Assembly (NCBI GenBank): GCA_028293765.1
Contig: JAQGOG010000156.1
Span: 1 to 46,929 of the forward strand
Length of the DNA: 46,929 nucleotides
Source: Gammaproteobacteria bacterium
Lineage (GTDB): Bacteria; Pseudomonadota; Gammaproteobacteria; Steroidobacterales; Steroidobacteraceae
Direction of reading: 5' to 3'
Below are positions 16,805 to 25,389 of this stretch, in pieces; the stretch's first letter is position 1, and each line of letters opens with the position of its first letter. The notes under the pieces are model-generated. The model saw nothing but the letters and a program-made list of their open reading frames with translations. It ran no database searches and was not told where the DNA came from. Position numbers and translations under genes: made by a program.

Positions 16805-17874
16805 ACAATAGTGGCAATGGCGCGCGCGCACTGCACCCCGGCGTGGCGGCGGCGTTGGCGTCGGCGCTGTTGTTCGGCGCTACCACGCCCGTCGCAAAGC
16901 AGCTTCTTGCGGCAACCCATCCGCTGCTGATTGCTGGGCTTGTGTACGTCGGCAGCGGAGTAGGCGTGAGTGTGCTGCGGATCATTCAGGATCGCGGCTG
17001 GTCGCCGACCGGACTCACCCGCTCCGACTGGCCCTGGCTGGCGGTTTCGATACTCGTCGGGGGCATCGTTGCACCTGCGTTGCTCATGACGGGACTTGCA
17101 CGGGCGGATGCGGCGGCTGCCTCGCTGCTCTTGAATCTCGAAGTCGTGTTTACCGCCGTGCTTGCGTGGGTGGTGTTTCGCGAGGCTGCTAGCAGGCGCG
17201 TCGTGTTGGGTCTGTTTGTCATTTTCGCGGGTGGGCTCGTTCTGGTGTGGCCTGCGCGGTTCTCCCCGGCCGGAAGTCCGCTCGCGCTACTGGCGATAGC
17301 GGGCGCATCCCTGTGCTGGGCGCTGGATAACAATTTGACGCGCAGGATCTCGGCGAGTGATTCGCGTGTCATCGCAGCGATCAAGGGGCTCGTTGCCGGC
17401 GTCACCAGCACGAGTCTGGCGTTCGGGCTCGGCGCCACGCTTCCACCTCTGCCATACGTGCTGGCCACACTTTTGATCGGATTTCTGGGCTATGGACTGA
17501 GTCTCGTATTGTTCATCGTGGCGCTACGCCAGCTGGGAACTGCTCGCACGAGCGCGTACTTTGCCACTGCGCCGTTCATCGGCGCCGGCGTTGCGCTCCT
17601 TTTGTACGGGCAATCCAGCGGCGGCGCGTTCTGGCTCGCGGCGGCGTGTATGGGGATGGGTGTCTGGCTACACGTGACGGAACATCACGAGCATGATCAC
17701 TTGCACGAGCCGCTGTTGCATGGGCACTCCCACACGCATGACGAGCATCATCGGCACGAACATGGTTTCGATTGGGATGGGGGCGAGCCCCACAGCCATG
17801 AGCATCAGCACGGGTGGCTGCGGCACCGGCATACGCACTTTCCGGATATTCATCATCGACACGGACACGGCTGA
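16801..17874 (+). CDS. DMT/EamA-family transporter with His-rich C-terminal tail
   Basis: This 357-residue protein has about ten membrane helices in two EamA repeats (LFGATTPVAKQLLAATHPLL; LLNLEVVFTAVLAWVVFREA). A cytosolic or periplasmic tail of about 68 residues (from 17668 onward) contains 25 His with Asp and Glu. Such a tail can bind divalent metals such as Ni, Zn or Cu. EamA proteins usually export small metabolites, and His-rich members are seen in proteobacteria without clear function. The start codon overlaps the histidine-kinase stop (ATGA), so a sensor kinase and a transporter are translationally coupled. A metal-linked response is plausible but not shown. Confidence 0.88.
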   Translation: MNNSGNGARALHPGVAAALASALLFGATTPVAKQLLAATHPLLIAGLVYVGSGVGVSVLRIIQDRGWSPTGLTRSDWPWLAVSILVGGIVAPALLMTGLARADAAAASLLLNLEVVFTAVLAWVVFREAASRRVVLGLFVIFAGGLVLVWPARFSPAGSPLALLAIAGASLCWALDNNLTRRISASDSRVIAAIKGLVAGVTSTSLAFGLGATLPPLPYVLATLLIGFLGYGLSLVLFIVALRQLGTARTSAYFATAPFIGAGVALLLYGQSSGGAFWLAAACMGMGVWLHVTEHHEHDHLHEPLLHGHSHTHDEHHRHEHGFDWDGGEPHSHEHQHGWLRHRHTHFPDIHHRHGHG

Positions 17875-17886
17875 GGAGCGCTCTCT

Positions 17887-18609
17887 ATGAAGCTCACTGA
17901 TTTCAAGGCGCTCACGTTCGACTGTTATGGGACGCTCATCGACTGGGAGACAGGCCTTTACAACGCGCTCCAGCCTTTGCTGCAAGATGGGGCGGTCACG
18001 CTGGGGCGCGACGAGGTCCTTGCGGTGTTCGCGCGCCATGAAGCCGCGCAGGAGGCGGCGACGCCGCAGATGATCTACTGCGAGTTGCTCGCAGAGGTTC
18101 ATCGGCGTCTCGCGGGCGAGTGGGGTGTAAAGTCGGATGAGGCGAGGGCGGTTGCGTTTGGGAAGTCGGTGCCGGACTGGCCGGAGTTTCCGGACACGCA
18201 GGCGTCGCTTCAGTATCTCCAGCGTTACTACAAGCTCGTCATCCTGTCGAATGTCGATCGGGAGAGTTTCGCGGGGACGAATCGCCGTCTCGGAGTTACT
18301 TTCGATGCGATCTGCACGGCGCAGGATATCGGGTCATACAAGCCGGATCCGCGGAACTTCGAGTATCTCATCAAGACGCTGGCGGGGCTTGGTGTGTTGA
18401 AGCGCAACATTCTGCATACGGCGCAGAGTTTGTTTCACGACCACGCGCCTGCGCAGGCGGCGGGGTTGAGTTCGGCGTGGATAGATCGTCGGCACGAGCG
18501 GGAAGGGTGGGGAGCAACGGTTCCGCCCGCGGGGACGCCGCGGTATGACCTTCGGTTCGCCAGCATGGCGGAGATGGTCAAGGCGCATCAGGGTGAGGTG
18601 CGGAGTTAG
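17887..18609 (+). CDS. HAD-superfamily hydrolase, type II haloacid dehalogenase-like
   Basis: The 240-residue HAD protein has motif I FDCYGTLIDWETG with nucleophile Asp12, motif II ILSNVDRESF, motif III Lys in IGSYKPDPRNFEY and an acidic region near the end. The sequence pattern is that of (S)-2-haloacid dehalogenase-type (class II) proteins rather than phosphoglycolate phosphatases. The natural substrate is uncertain, since many such proteins are phosphatases of unknown target. It starts 12 bases after the DMT gene and so could be the last gene of that operon. It converges on glycolate oxidase genes; a dehalogenase acting on haloacetate would make glycolate, but this link is inference. Confidence 0.85.
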   Translation: MKLTDFKALTFDCYGTLIDWETGLYNALQPLLQDGAVTLGRDEVLAVFARHEAAQEAATPQMIYCELLAEVHRRLAGEWGVKSDEARAVAFGKSVPDWPEFPDTQASLQYLQRYYKLVILSNVDRESFAGTNRRLGVTFDAICTAQDIGSYKPDPRNFEYLIKTLAGLGVLKRNILHTAQSLFHDHAPAQAAGLSSAWIDRRHEREGWGATVPPAGTPRYDLRFASMAEMVKAHQGEVRS

Positions 18610-18734
18610 GCCCCGAGCCTAGAGCCCGAAGCCACCGAGGCCCAGGGCCCGCATGCCCCCAAGCTCCCGAGCGCCCAGGCGCAGGCGCCCAGGCCCTAAG
18701 CCCCGAAGCCCCGAACCGCCGACGGAATCTGCGG
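18610..18734. repeat. Convergent spacer with degenerate GCCC-rich repeat
   Basis: The 125-base spacer between the HAD gene and glcE is a run of degenerate GCCC(C)GAAGCC/GCCCAGG units with an imperfect palindrome near 18675-18700. I see no gene in it. It may form structures that end transcription from both sides. Confidence 0.4.
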
Positions 18735-20024
18735 TTAAATACCTGGTACGAGTCGGCCCGGGTTGAAGATTCCGTGGGGATCGAAGCGGTCCTTCAGGCG
18801 GCGGTGTAGGGCCGCGACGGCGGGCTGAAGTGGATGGAGTCGGCCGGTCGGCGGCGCCGCGCCGCGCCAGCGTATCGCGGTGCCGCCCGCGGCCGATGCG
18901 ATATTGCGGGGACCTTCGTTTTGCGCGTTCGTCTCGCACACAGTGCTTTCGTGCGCAACAGAGTTAGGTGTCTGCGCGTCGGTATCATCGGAGTCGTTGC
19001 CATACCAGCGGAGCGCTCCACCCCAATCGATCAGGACCTCGCCTGCGAGGTGACGCGGGGGAGTGGTGTCGGGCAGGGATAAGCGCCAGATGCTGCTGTT
19101 GTTGAAGACTGTATGATTGCAGTGGCGCAGGGAGTTCCACCATTGCGTCGCGAATGTTGTATCGAGGCGCTCGCCGCCGAGGCGCTCGTGTGCTGCGCGC
19201 ACTGCGGATGCGGCGCCAGAGAGGCGGAGGTAGGCGGTGCCGCCGGACCACGCGGCTCCCGAGATTGGCAGGGGTTGGCCGCTCCAGCGATTGAAGGCAT
19301 CGATGGCGGCTTGTTGCGATAGCTCGAAACGAAGTGTTTCTTCGGCGCGCGGCAGTGGGAGTACCTTCAGGGACACTTCGGTGATGATTCCGAGGATTCC
19401 CAGCGAGCCGCACAGAAGGCGTGAGACGTCGAATCCTGCGACGTTCTTGATGACTTGGCCGCCGAAGCGCAGCACGTCTCCTCGCGCATCGAGAAGAGTT
19501 GCGCCTAACACGAAATCGCGGGCCGCACCGGCATACACGCGGCGTGGCCCGGACAGGCCCGCCGCGATGACGCCGCCAATGGTGGAGTCGCGCCCGAATG
19601 CGGGGGGCTCGAACGCCAGAAACTGTCCCCGTTCGGCCAATGCTGTCTCGATGTCCGCCAGCGGCGTGCCGCAGCGTGCAGTAATAACCAGCTCGGAGGG
19701 CTCGTAGTCGACGATGCCACGGTAGGCGCGCAGATCGAGGAGGTCCCCTGCAACGAGATCACCTGCGACGAGGTCGCGGGATACGGGCTGTCTCGCGACG
19801 GGGTTGCCTACAATGAGGTCGCCGGATGTGGGCTCACTCGCGACCGGGTCGGCTGCAGCCGGGGCACCTGGGGTCGGGGTACCAGCGACGAGGTTGCCGT
19901 CGATGCTCTCGCCGTAGAAGTCCTTGGTGCCGCCGCCTCGCAGGCGTAAAGGTTTTCGTTCTCGGTGGGCCACCGTTACGCGTTCACGCAGGTCGCTCAG
20001 CGTGGCGTCCGATGATGCGTTCAT
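18735..20024 (-). CDS. glcE: Glycolate oxidase FAD-binding subunit GlcE with low-complexity insertions
   Basis: The 429-residue GlcE has an FAD_binding_4 domain. Conserved pieces are LRLRGGGTKDFYG, LDLRAYRGIVDYEPSELVITARCGTPLADIE, STIGGVIAAGLSGPRR and VIKNVAGFDVSRLL, ending HRRLKDRFDPHGIFNPGRLVP. The protein is longer than the roughly 350-370 residues usual for GlcE. The excess is an insertion of about 50 residues at positions 46-95 (repeating VAGDL/VARQP-type units) and another poorly conserved stretch at about 345-395. GlcE works with GlcD and GlcF to oxidise glycolate to glyoxylate. Here glcD lies 3 bases upstream, but glcF is not in the window. The core looks intact. Confidence 0.9.
   Translation of the reverse strand: MNASSDATLSDLRERVTVAHRERKPLRLRGGGTKDFYGESIDGNLVAGTPTPGAPAAADPVASEPTSGDLIVGNPVARQPVSRDLVAGDLVAGDLLDLRAYRGIVDYEPSELVITARCGTPLADIETALAERGQFLAFEPPAFGRDSTIGGVIAAGLSGPRRVYAGAARDFVLGATLLDARGDVLRFGGQVIKNVAGFDVSRLLCGSLGILGIITEVSLKVLPLPRAEETLRFELSQQAAIDAFNRWSGQPLPISGAAWSGGTAYLRLSGAASAVRAAHERLGGERLDTTFATQWWNSLRHCNHTVFNNSSIWRLSLPDTTPPRHLAGEVLIDWGGALRWYGNDSDDTDAQTPNSVAHESTVCETNAQNEGPRNIASAAGGTAIRWRGAAPPTGRLHPLQPAVAALHRRLKDRFDPHGIFNPGRLVPGI
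19740..19889 (-). repeat. Low-complexity repeat insertion inside glcE
   Basis: This in-frame insert codes for about 50 residues of repeated short units (VAGTP, VASEP, IVGNP, VARQP, LVAGDLVAGDL) with a period near 5 residues (15 bases). It splits the conserved FYGESIDGN...LDLRAYRG junction that is continuous in ordinary GlcE. The unit pattern suggests growth by slippage or duplication. Confidence 0.7.
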
Positions 20025-20027
20025 GAC

Positions 20028-21482
20028 TTAGAAGCGGGGCAGGTCGGGGTGAGGCAACGCGCCGCCGTGCACGTGCATCTTGCCGTATTCGGCGCAGCGC
20101 GCGAGTGTCGGAATAGCTTTGCCGGGGTTCAGCAGGCCGGCTGCGTCAAATGCTGACTTCACCGCGAAGAAGGCTGCGCGTTCGGCTTCTGAAAATTGCA
20201 CGCACATGGAATTGATTTTCTCGATTCCGACACCGTGCTCGCCCGTGATGGTGCCGCCGAGCCGTACACACAGCTCGAGGATTTCGGCGCCGAACTGGTC
20301 GGCGCGATCCCATTCGCCCGGGGCGTTGGCGTCGAACAGGATCAGCGGATGCAGGTTGCCATCGCCTGCGTGGAACACGTTCATGCATCGCAGCGAATAT
20401 CGAGTCTCCATGTCTTCGATGGCCTTGAGCATTGGGCCCAGGTTTTTCCGAGGGATGGTGCCGTCCATGCAGTAGTAGTCGGGAGAGACGCGCCCGGCGG
20501 CCGGGAAAGCGTTCTTGCGGCCCGACCAGAAGCGCAGGCGTTCGGCCTCGGTGTTGGAGACGGTCATCGCGGTGGCGCCGGCAGCGCGCAGCACGCCTTC
20601 GATCTCAGCTATCTGGTCTGCGACTTCCTCGGGCGTGCCGTCCGCTTCGGCCAGGAGGATGGCTTCAGCCGAAAGGTCATAGCCGGCCTTCACGAAAGGC
20701 TCGACGGCGGCCGTCGCTTTCCGGTCCATCATCTCCAGGCCGGCGGGAATGATGCCGGCGGCGATGATCGCTGCTACGGCGTCGCCCGCCTCGCAGACGT
20801 CGGCGAACGATGCCATGATGACGCGAGCGAACTGTGGTCGCGGGACTAGCTTGACGATGACCTCGGTGACGACCAGGAGCAGGCCTTCGGAGCCGATGGC
20901 CAGCGCGAGAAGATCGAGCCCCGGTCGATCCGGCGCCCGGCTGCCCAGCTCGAGCAGCTCACCATCCATGGTGTAGCCCCGAATCCCGAGCACGTTGTGC
21001 ACGGTCAGGCCATATTTCAGACAGTGCACGCCACCTGAGTTTTCGGCCACGTTGCCGCCGATGGAACAGGCGATCTGCGACGAAGGGTCGGGTGCGTAGT
21101 GGAGACCGTACGGGGCCGCCGCGTCCGAGACCTGCAAATTGCGCACTCCGGGCTGGAGGCGGGCAATGCGACCCAGCGGATCGATCTCCAGAATCCTGTT
21201 CAAACGAGCGAGCGACAGCACCACCCCAGAAGCATGCGGCGTGGCTCCGCCCGAGAGTCCTGTGCCGGAGCCCCTGGCAACGACGGGTACTTCGAGACTT
21301 CGGCACGCAACGAGAACCTGCCGCACTTCCTCTTCCGTTCGCGGCAGGACGACCACCATGGGCAATTGACGGAACGCCGTCAGCCCGTCGCATTCGTAAG
21401 GATGCAGTTCCTCGTCGCGGGACAGGACGCTGTCCGCGGGGAGCACCTTCCGCAGGGCAGCGGCGACATCAAGCTGTTTCAT
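20028..21482 (-). CDS. glcD: Glycolate oxidase subunit GlcD
   Basis: The 484-residue FAD-linked oxidase has an N-terminal FAD_binding_4 domain (VARGSGTGLSGGATPHASGVVLSL, then PDPSSQIACSIGGNVAENSGGVHCLKYG). The C-terminal FAD-oxidase_C domain contains MNVFHAGDGNLHPLILFD and ITGEHGVGIEKI, with the His residues typical of the D-2-hydroxyacid dehydrogenase/GlcD family. It oxidises glycolate (or D-lactate) to the 2-oxo acid in a GlcDEF complex. Length is normal. glcE follows after 3 bases, so the two form an operon. A true GlcD is favoured over D-lactate dehydrogenase because of the adjoining glcE. Confidence 0.93.
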   Translation of the reverse strand: MKQLDVAAALRKVLPADSVLSRDEELHPYECDGLTAFRQLPMVVVLPRTEEEVRQVLVACRSLEVPVVARGSGTGLSGGATPHASGVVLSLARLNRILEIDPLGRIARLQPGVRNLQVSDAAAPYGLHYAPDPSSQIACSIGGNVAENSGGVHCLKYGLTVHNVLGIRGYTMDGELLELGSRAPDRPGLDLLALAIGSEGLLLVVTEVIVKLVPRPQFARVIMASFADVCEAGDAVAAIIAAGIIPAGLEMMDRKATAAVEPFVKAGYDLSAEAILLAEADGTPEEVADQIAEIEGVLRAAGATAMTVSNTEAERLRFWSGRKNAFPAAGRVSPDYYCMDGTIPRKNLGPMLKAIEDMETRYSLRCMNVFHAGDGNLHPLILFDANAPGEWDRADQFGAEILELCVRLGGTITGEHGVGIEKINSMCVQFSEAERAAFFAVKSAFDAAGLLNPGKAIPTLARCAEYGKMHVHGGALPHPDLPRF

Positions 21483-21641
21483 GCGGCAATCGTAACCCTA
21501 TCTCGCGGCGATTGCGTTTCCGCGCTGTCGGCCCGGCCGGGGAGCAGCCCGGTGGAATTCAGGATGGGGTCGAGTATCTTTCGCGAGTGCAGCGGCACGA
21601 TTCCTGCGCCACCCGGCCGGTCCATGGAGACCCCCCGTGTG

Positions 21642-24065
21642 ATGCGTGAGCCGGCAATCCTGCGTTCGCTTCGCGAGCTTGGCGTCCAGTGTCGTTGCTT
21701 TCCGCAACGCCAGTTCCCCGTGCACCTTTCGCTCCTGACGAGCGGCTGGTTGCGTGCAACGCGGCCCCACTCGAATGGCCCGGCTGTTGCGGTTTGGCTG
21801 TTCGTGGGCCTTTGGATGGTCATTGCTGGCGGCGCTGCGGGCATCTCCGCAGCGGCACCCGATTCCGCGGATAAAGGTCCTTCAGCGACGCAGTCCGCGC
21901 CGCCGGCACAGGCGCCTGTATTGCCGCTCACTGCAGACCAGATTGCCGGTCATGTGGGGCAGACGGTCGATTGGTATCACCACCTGGAAGCCGTCAGGCA
22001 GTTACAGATCGCGAACGACGATTCTGCGCTTGCAGAGCGGCTGCATCAGCAGTCCCTGACTGCCGTCGAGCTGGCATTCGATTTCGGCGAGGCCTGCGTG
22101 GCGCTGCTCAAGGCCGAATCGCGACGGGGCAACGCGAACTCAAATGCCAGCCCGAACGCGAACCCCAACCCGAAGGCGAACCCCAACCCGAAGGCGAACG
22201 CGAATCCCAACACGAGCCGCCCCAACCCAAACACAAACTCGAACCAAAACAAAAAAAGCCAAAACCAAAACCAAAACCAGAACAAAAACTCGAACGCGAA
22301 CCAAAACCCAAACCCGAATCCGAACTCAAATCCGAACGATGATGCTGCGCCTGCAGGCGGCTTTGCGAGCCGCTTGGACCAGGCCGCTGCGGCGCTCGAA
22401 CAACGCGTCAACACGCTGCAAGCGCAGCTCGCCGCGCTGGATGAGCAGATACCGCGCGCGCGTGGAAAGGATCGCGCGACTCTCGTGGCCCAGCGGGGCC
22501 AGGTGGCCGCCGCACTGAGCCTGGCCCGCGAGGTGCAGAGTAGCGTTGCTGACATGGAGAAATTTGAGGCGAGCACGATAGCCGGGGACAACGGGAGCTT
22601 GAGCCCGCTCGCCGGGCAGATCGCCAATATGGAGCGATCGGTGCCGGAGGCGCACCGGGTTCCACCGGTGCGCGGGTCGACCGCAGGCGGGTCTGCCTCC
22701 AGGCCTTCTGCGGAGGCTTCCGGTAATGGGTCGACCGGCGGGGGGGCGGCGGGGGGTGCGGGGGCTGGCGTTGCGGCGGCTGCCGGGACAGGCAGCGGAT
22801 CGGCTTTGGCCGGATTAACGCCGGCTGCGGCAAATTCTGGAAATTCTTCCAAGCTCCGGCCGGAGTCGGCCGGCGCCATTGCGCTGGCGACGGACTGGTT
22901 CTCCCTGAGCGGCATGCGGCGCCAGCTCACCGGCTCCATCAAGGAAACCGCAGATCTGCTGACTGAGCTCGAAAAAATCCGATCCGCGCTGACCGCGGAA
23001 GTTCGCAAGGTGGTGGGCAGCGGAATTGCGATGAGCACTTCCACCGCTGCCGCCGAGCTGTTGGCCCAGAGGCAGGCGCTCGCAGCCGCAACGGCCCGCT
23101 TCAAACAGCTGTCGACCGTTCTGGTGCCGCTCGGGGAGCAGGGGCTGACGGTCGAGAGTGCGGCGGCTACGCTGAATGATTGGCGGGAGTCGCTCGAAGC
23201 GCGGATGAGATCGATCGTGCGTTATCTCGCGCTGCGCATCGGCCTGCTGTTGGGGTGGATCGCGGTCGTACTGATCGTTTCGGAGATCTGGCGGCGGGCG
23301 ACGTTTCGGTATCTGCACGATCTGCGGCGCCGGCGCCAGTTTCTCGTGCTGCGGCGGGTTGCGGTCGCAATAGCGCTGACGCTGGTCATTGTATTTGGCC
23401 TCGTGTCCGAGCTGGGATCCGTAGCGACCTATATTGGGTTCGTAACGGCGGGTGTCGCGGTCGCGTTGCAGAACGTGATTCTGGCGGTCGTTGCGTACTT
23501 CTTTCTCATCGGCCGCTACGGAGTTCGTGTCGGGGACCGCATAACGCTAGCCGGGGTAACGGGGCGCGTAGTCGATATCGGCCTCGTGCGGATTTACCTG
23601 ATGGAGTTGTCGGGGACAGATCTGCATTCCACCGGACGTATGGTGGTGCTTTCCAACGCGGTGTTGTTTCAGCCGACGGCGTTGTTCAAGCAGATTCCGG
23701 GAGCCGATTATGTCTGGCACACCGTCACCTTGACCATCGCAGCCACGGCTGACGTCGTGGAGGCGCACAAGCGGTTGCAGGCTGCCGCCAACGCGGTTTA
23801 CGACAAGTATCGGCCCGCTATCGAAAGGCAGCACGCGATGGTACAGCGCTTCATTGACTTCGATGCTTCCAGCCCGCAACCGGAAGTCCGCATGCGCCTG
23901 ACGGAAAACGGCCTGGAGTGCTCGGTGCGCTACCCGGTCGAGCTGGAGAATGCGGCAGTGATCGATCAGCAGATGCTCAAAGCCCTGCGTGACGCGCGAG
24001 AGCATGATTCGCAGTTCAAGCTGGTGGCTTCCGGCGCTGTAGTCCTGAAGTCTTCCGACAACTGA
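21642..24065 (+). CDS. MscS-family mechanosensitive channel with Asn/Pro repeat domain
   Basis: Starting at 21642 (MREPAILRS, GGAG about 12 bases upstream) gives 807 residues; starts at 21564, 21624 or 21816 are also possible. The frame continues back into glcD, where it is probably non-coding. A hydrophobic leader (AVAVWLFVGLWMVIAGGAAG) is followed by a periplasmic region with a 69-residue Asn/Pro/Lys repeat, a coiled-coil stretch and a Gly/Ala-rich linker. The C-terminal MscS core has membrane helices, GFVTAGVAVALQNVILAVVAYFFLI, a beta domain (VRVGDRITLAGVTGRVVDIGLVRI) and a C-terminal alpha-beta part. The family releases solutes on hypo-osmotic shock. The product may balance betaine uptake by the nearby catabolic locus, but that is inference. 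Confidence 0.85.
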   Translation: MREPAILRSLRELGVQCRCFPQRQFPVHLSLLTSGWLRATRPHSNGPAVAVWLFVGLWMVIAGGAAGISAAAPDSADKGPSATQSAPPAQAPVLPLTADQIAGHVGQTVDWYHHLEAVRQLQIANDDSALAERLHQQSLTAVELAFDFGEACVALLKAESRRGNANSNASPNANPNPKANPNPKANANPNTSRPNPNTNSNQNKKSQNQNQNQNKNSNANQNPNPNPNSNPNDDAAPAGGFASRLDQAAAALEQRVNTLQAQLAALDEQIPRARGKDRATLVAQRGQVAAALSLAREVQSSVADMEKFEASTIAGDNGSLSPLAGQIANMERSVPEAHRVPPVRGSTAGGSASRPSAEASGNGSTGGGAAGGAGAGVAAAAGTGSGSALAGLTPAAANSGNSSKLRPESAGAIALATDWFSLSGMRRQLTGSIKETADLLTELEKIRSALTAEVRKVVGSGIAMSTSTAAAELLAQRQALAAATARFKQLSTVLVPLGEQGLTVESAAATLNDWRESLEARMRSIVRYLALRIGLLLGWIAVVLIVSEIWRRATFRYLHDLRRRRQFLVLRRVAVAIALTLVIVFGLVSELGSVATYIGFVTAGVAVALQNVILAVVAYFFLIGRYGVRVGDRITLAGVTGRVVDIGLVRIYLMELSGTDLHSTGRMVVLSNAVLFQPTALFKQIPGADYVWHTVTLTIAATADVVEAHKRLQAAANAVYDKYRPAIERQHAMVQRFIDFDASSPQPEVRMRLTENGLECSVRYPVELENAAVIDQQMLKALRDAREHDSQFKLVASGAVVLKSSDN
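22131..22337 (+). repeat. Asn/Pro-rich repeat tract inside the MscS-like gene
   Basis: This 207-base tract encodes 69 residues that are mostly Asn, Pro, Lys and Gln in NPNx, NPNPKAN and NQNQNQ patterns. On the coding strand it is A/C-rich and almost T-free, in strong contrast to the GC-rich surroundings. The unit is near 6 bases (AACCCN/AACCAA). It is in frame and preserves the downstream channel domain. Confidence 0.85.
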
Positions 24066-24138
24066 AGCGGTGGAGTCGAGGTCGCTCCTGGCCGGCGCGG
24101 GGTGGCTCGATCACCCCCGGCTTGTCGGGCGGAAGCTC
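24066..24138. terminator. Weak hairpin between convergent MscS and Rieske genes
   Basis: A short hairpin at 24099-24117 has arms ggggtg/cacccc and a 7-base loop. It lies between two convergent genes and has no T tract, so it is only a possible terminator. Confidence 0.3.
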
Positions 24139-25389
24139 TCATTGCTCGTCTGATTCGAGACCCGTCGCGAGCCGGTCCAGGTACCACTCGCAGAACTTCT
24201 CGACGAGACCTTCCGTGAACGGCGAGTAGGGCCCGGGCTCGTAGGCGCCACTGCTGACGCCCGCGTGCGCGCGCTCGACCAGAGAGCCGTCCTGATCGTT
24301 GGTGGCTGTCCAGACGGAAGTCAGTTTGTCCAGGCTGTAGTCGACATCTTCCTGCGCGTCCTTGTGCACGAGCCATCGCGTGCGCAGCAGCGTCCGGTCC
24401 GCAGAGATCGGCAGCACCGAGAAGCTCACGATGTGATCGCTCATGAAGTGGTGCCAGGAGTTCGGTTGGGTCCAAACGGACAGGCCGCCGAGATCGGCTC
24501 GGTGCAGATCGCCAAGCAACTTGCGGCAGGCGACCTTGGTGTCGACCGTGTGTGACTCGCCGGCACGGGCGATCGGCAGGCGCACGGCTCGAAAGCCGGT
24601 GATCTCGTCGAGGCGTTCGATCTCGGCCGACGGCAGCCCGCATTCTGTCCAGCCCACATGCTGGCGAGCGAGCAGTTCCTCGAAGTTCGCCATCTGCGCT
24701 ACGTTGTCGGGGGAGGACTGATAGCCGAAGCCGAACTCCATCAGCGGCACGGTCAGCTCGGGATGGTTTGCCGTACAGTGATAGCACTCACGATTGTTCT
24801 CCATGGTGAGCTTCCAATTGCCCGCCTCGATGATGTCCTTCTGAAATGCGACCTTGGTGTTGGCGATCTGGTGAGGCGCGATGTATGGCTCCAGCGACGC
24901 GCGCATGGCCGCAAACCCTTCCGGAGGCGTCTGCGCGAGGCAGATGAACAGCAGGCCGGCGAGGCTTTCGATATGCACCGGCTTGAGGCTGAATTTGCAA
25001 CGATCGAATCCCTCACCCGCGTGCTGGTTCTGGATGAGCTCGCCGCGCAGGTTGTAGGTCCATTGGTGATAGGGGCAGACGAGGTTGCCGACGATGCCGC
25101 TTCCCGGGGCGCGCAGGCGCGCGCCGCGATGACGGCAGACGTTGTGGAAAGCCCGGATCGCAAGATCATCGTCGCGTACGATGATGATGGAATCGTTGCC
25201 GATCTCGACGGTAAAAAAGTCGCCGGGCTCCGGAATGTCCGGCTCGACGCCGACATAGAGCCAATGGCGGCCGAAAATCAGGCGCAAGTCCTGTCGGAAC
25301 ACTTCCGGGCTCAGGTAGAACGGTGCGGGCAGGCTGTAACCGGGGCGGCGATCGGCAATGAGACGGGCGGTGTCGAGGGGCGCTGGCAT
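24139..25389 (-). CDS. Rieske oxygenase alpha subunit, probable betaine-type demethylase (GbcA-like)
   Basis: The Met at 25389 gives 416 residues; longer in-frame extension is unlike the family. The Rieske 2Fe-2S site has Cys85, His87, Cys105 and His108 (CRHRGA, CPYHQW). The C-terminal domain has the mononuclear iron motif NRECYHCTANHPE, with two His and a later Asp expected. The architecture fits the ring-hydroxylating family that includes glycine betaine monooxygenase GbcA, stachydrine demethylase and carnitine oxygenase. Betaine is favoured by context, because sarcosine oxidase, dimethylglycine dehydrogenase, betaine transport and betIB genes follow. No reductase (GbcB) is encoded in the window. 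It is divergent from the MttB-like gene. Confidence 0.88.
   Translation of the reverse strand: MPAPLDTARLIADRRPGYSLPAPFYLSPEVFRQDLRLIFGRHWLYVGVEPDIPEPGDFFTVEIGNDSIIIVRDDDLAIRAFHNVCRHRGARLRAPGSGIVGNLVCPYHQWTYNLRGELIQNQHAGEGFDRCKFSLKPVHIESLAGLLFICLAQTPPEGFAAMRASLEPYIAPHQIANTKVAFQKDIIEAGNWKLTMENNRECYHCTANHPELTVPLMEFGFGYQSSPDNVAQMANFEELLARQHVGWTECGLPSAEIERLDEITGFRAVRLPIARAGESHTVDTKVACRKLLGDLHRADLGGLSVWTQPNSWHHFMSDHIVSFSVLPISADRTLLRTRWLVHKDAQEDVDYSLDKLTSVWTATNDQDGSLVERAHAGVSSGAYEPGPYSPFTEGLVEKFCEWYLDRLATGLESDEQ

Noticed and set aside
21099..21641. N-terminal extension of the MscS-like protein into the glcD region
   Set aside because: The stretch overlaps glcD antisense and has no leader or domain character; the hydrophobic leader begins after about 21770, so a start between 21564 and 21816 is more likely.
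22046..23104. Long minus-strand frame coding for a Phe/Gly/Leu-rich repeat
   Set aside because: It is the antisense shadow of the Asn/Pro repeat in the MscS-like gene; it lacks any domain and the plus frame carries the conserved channel core.
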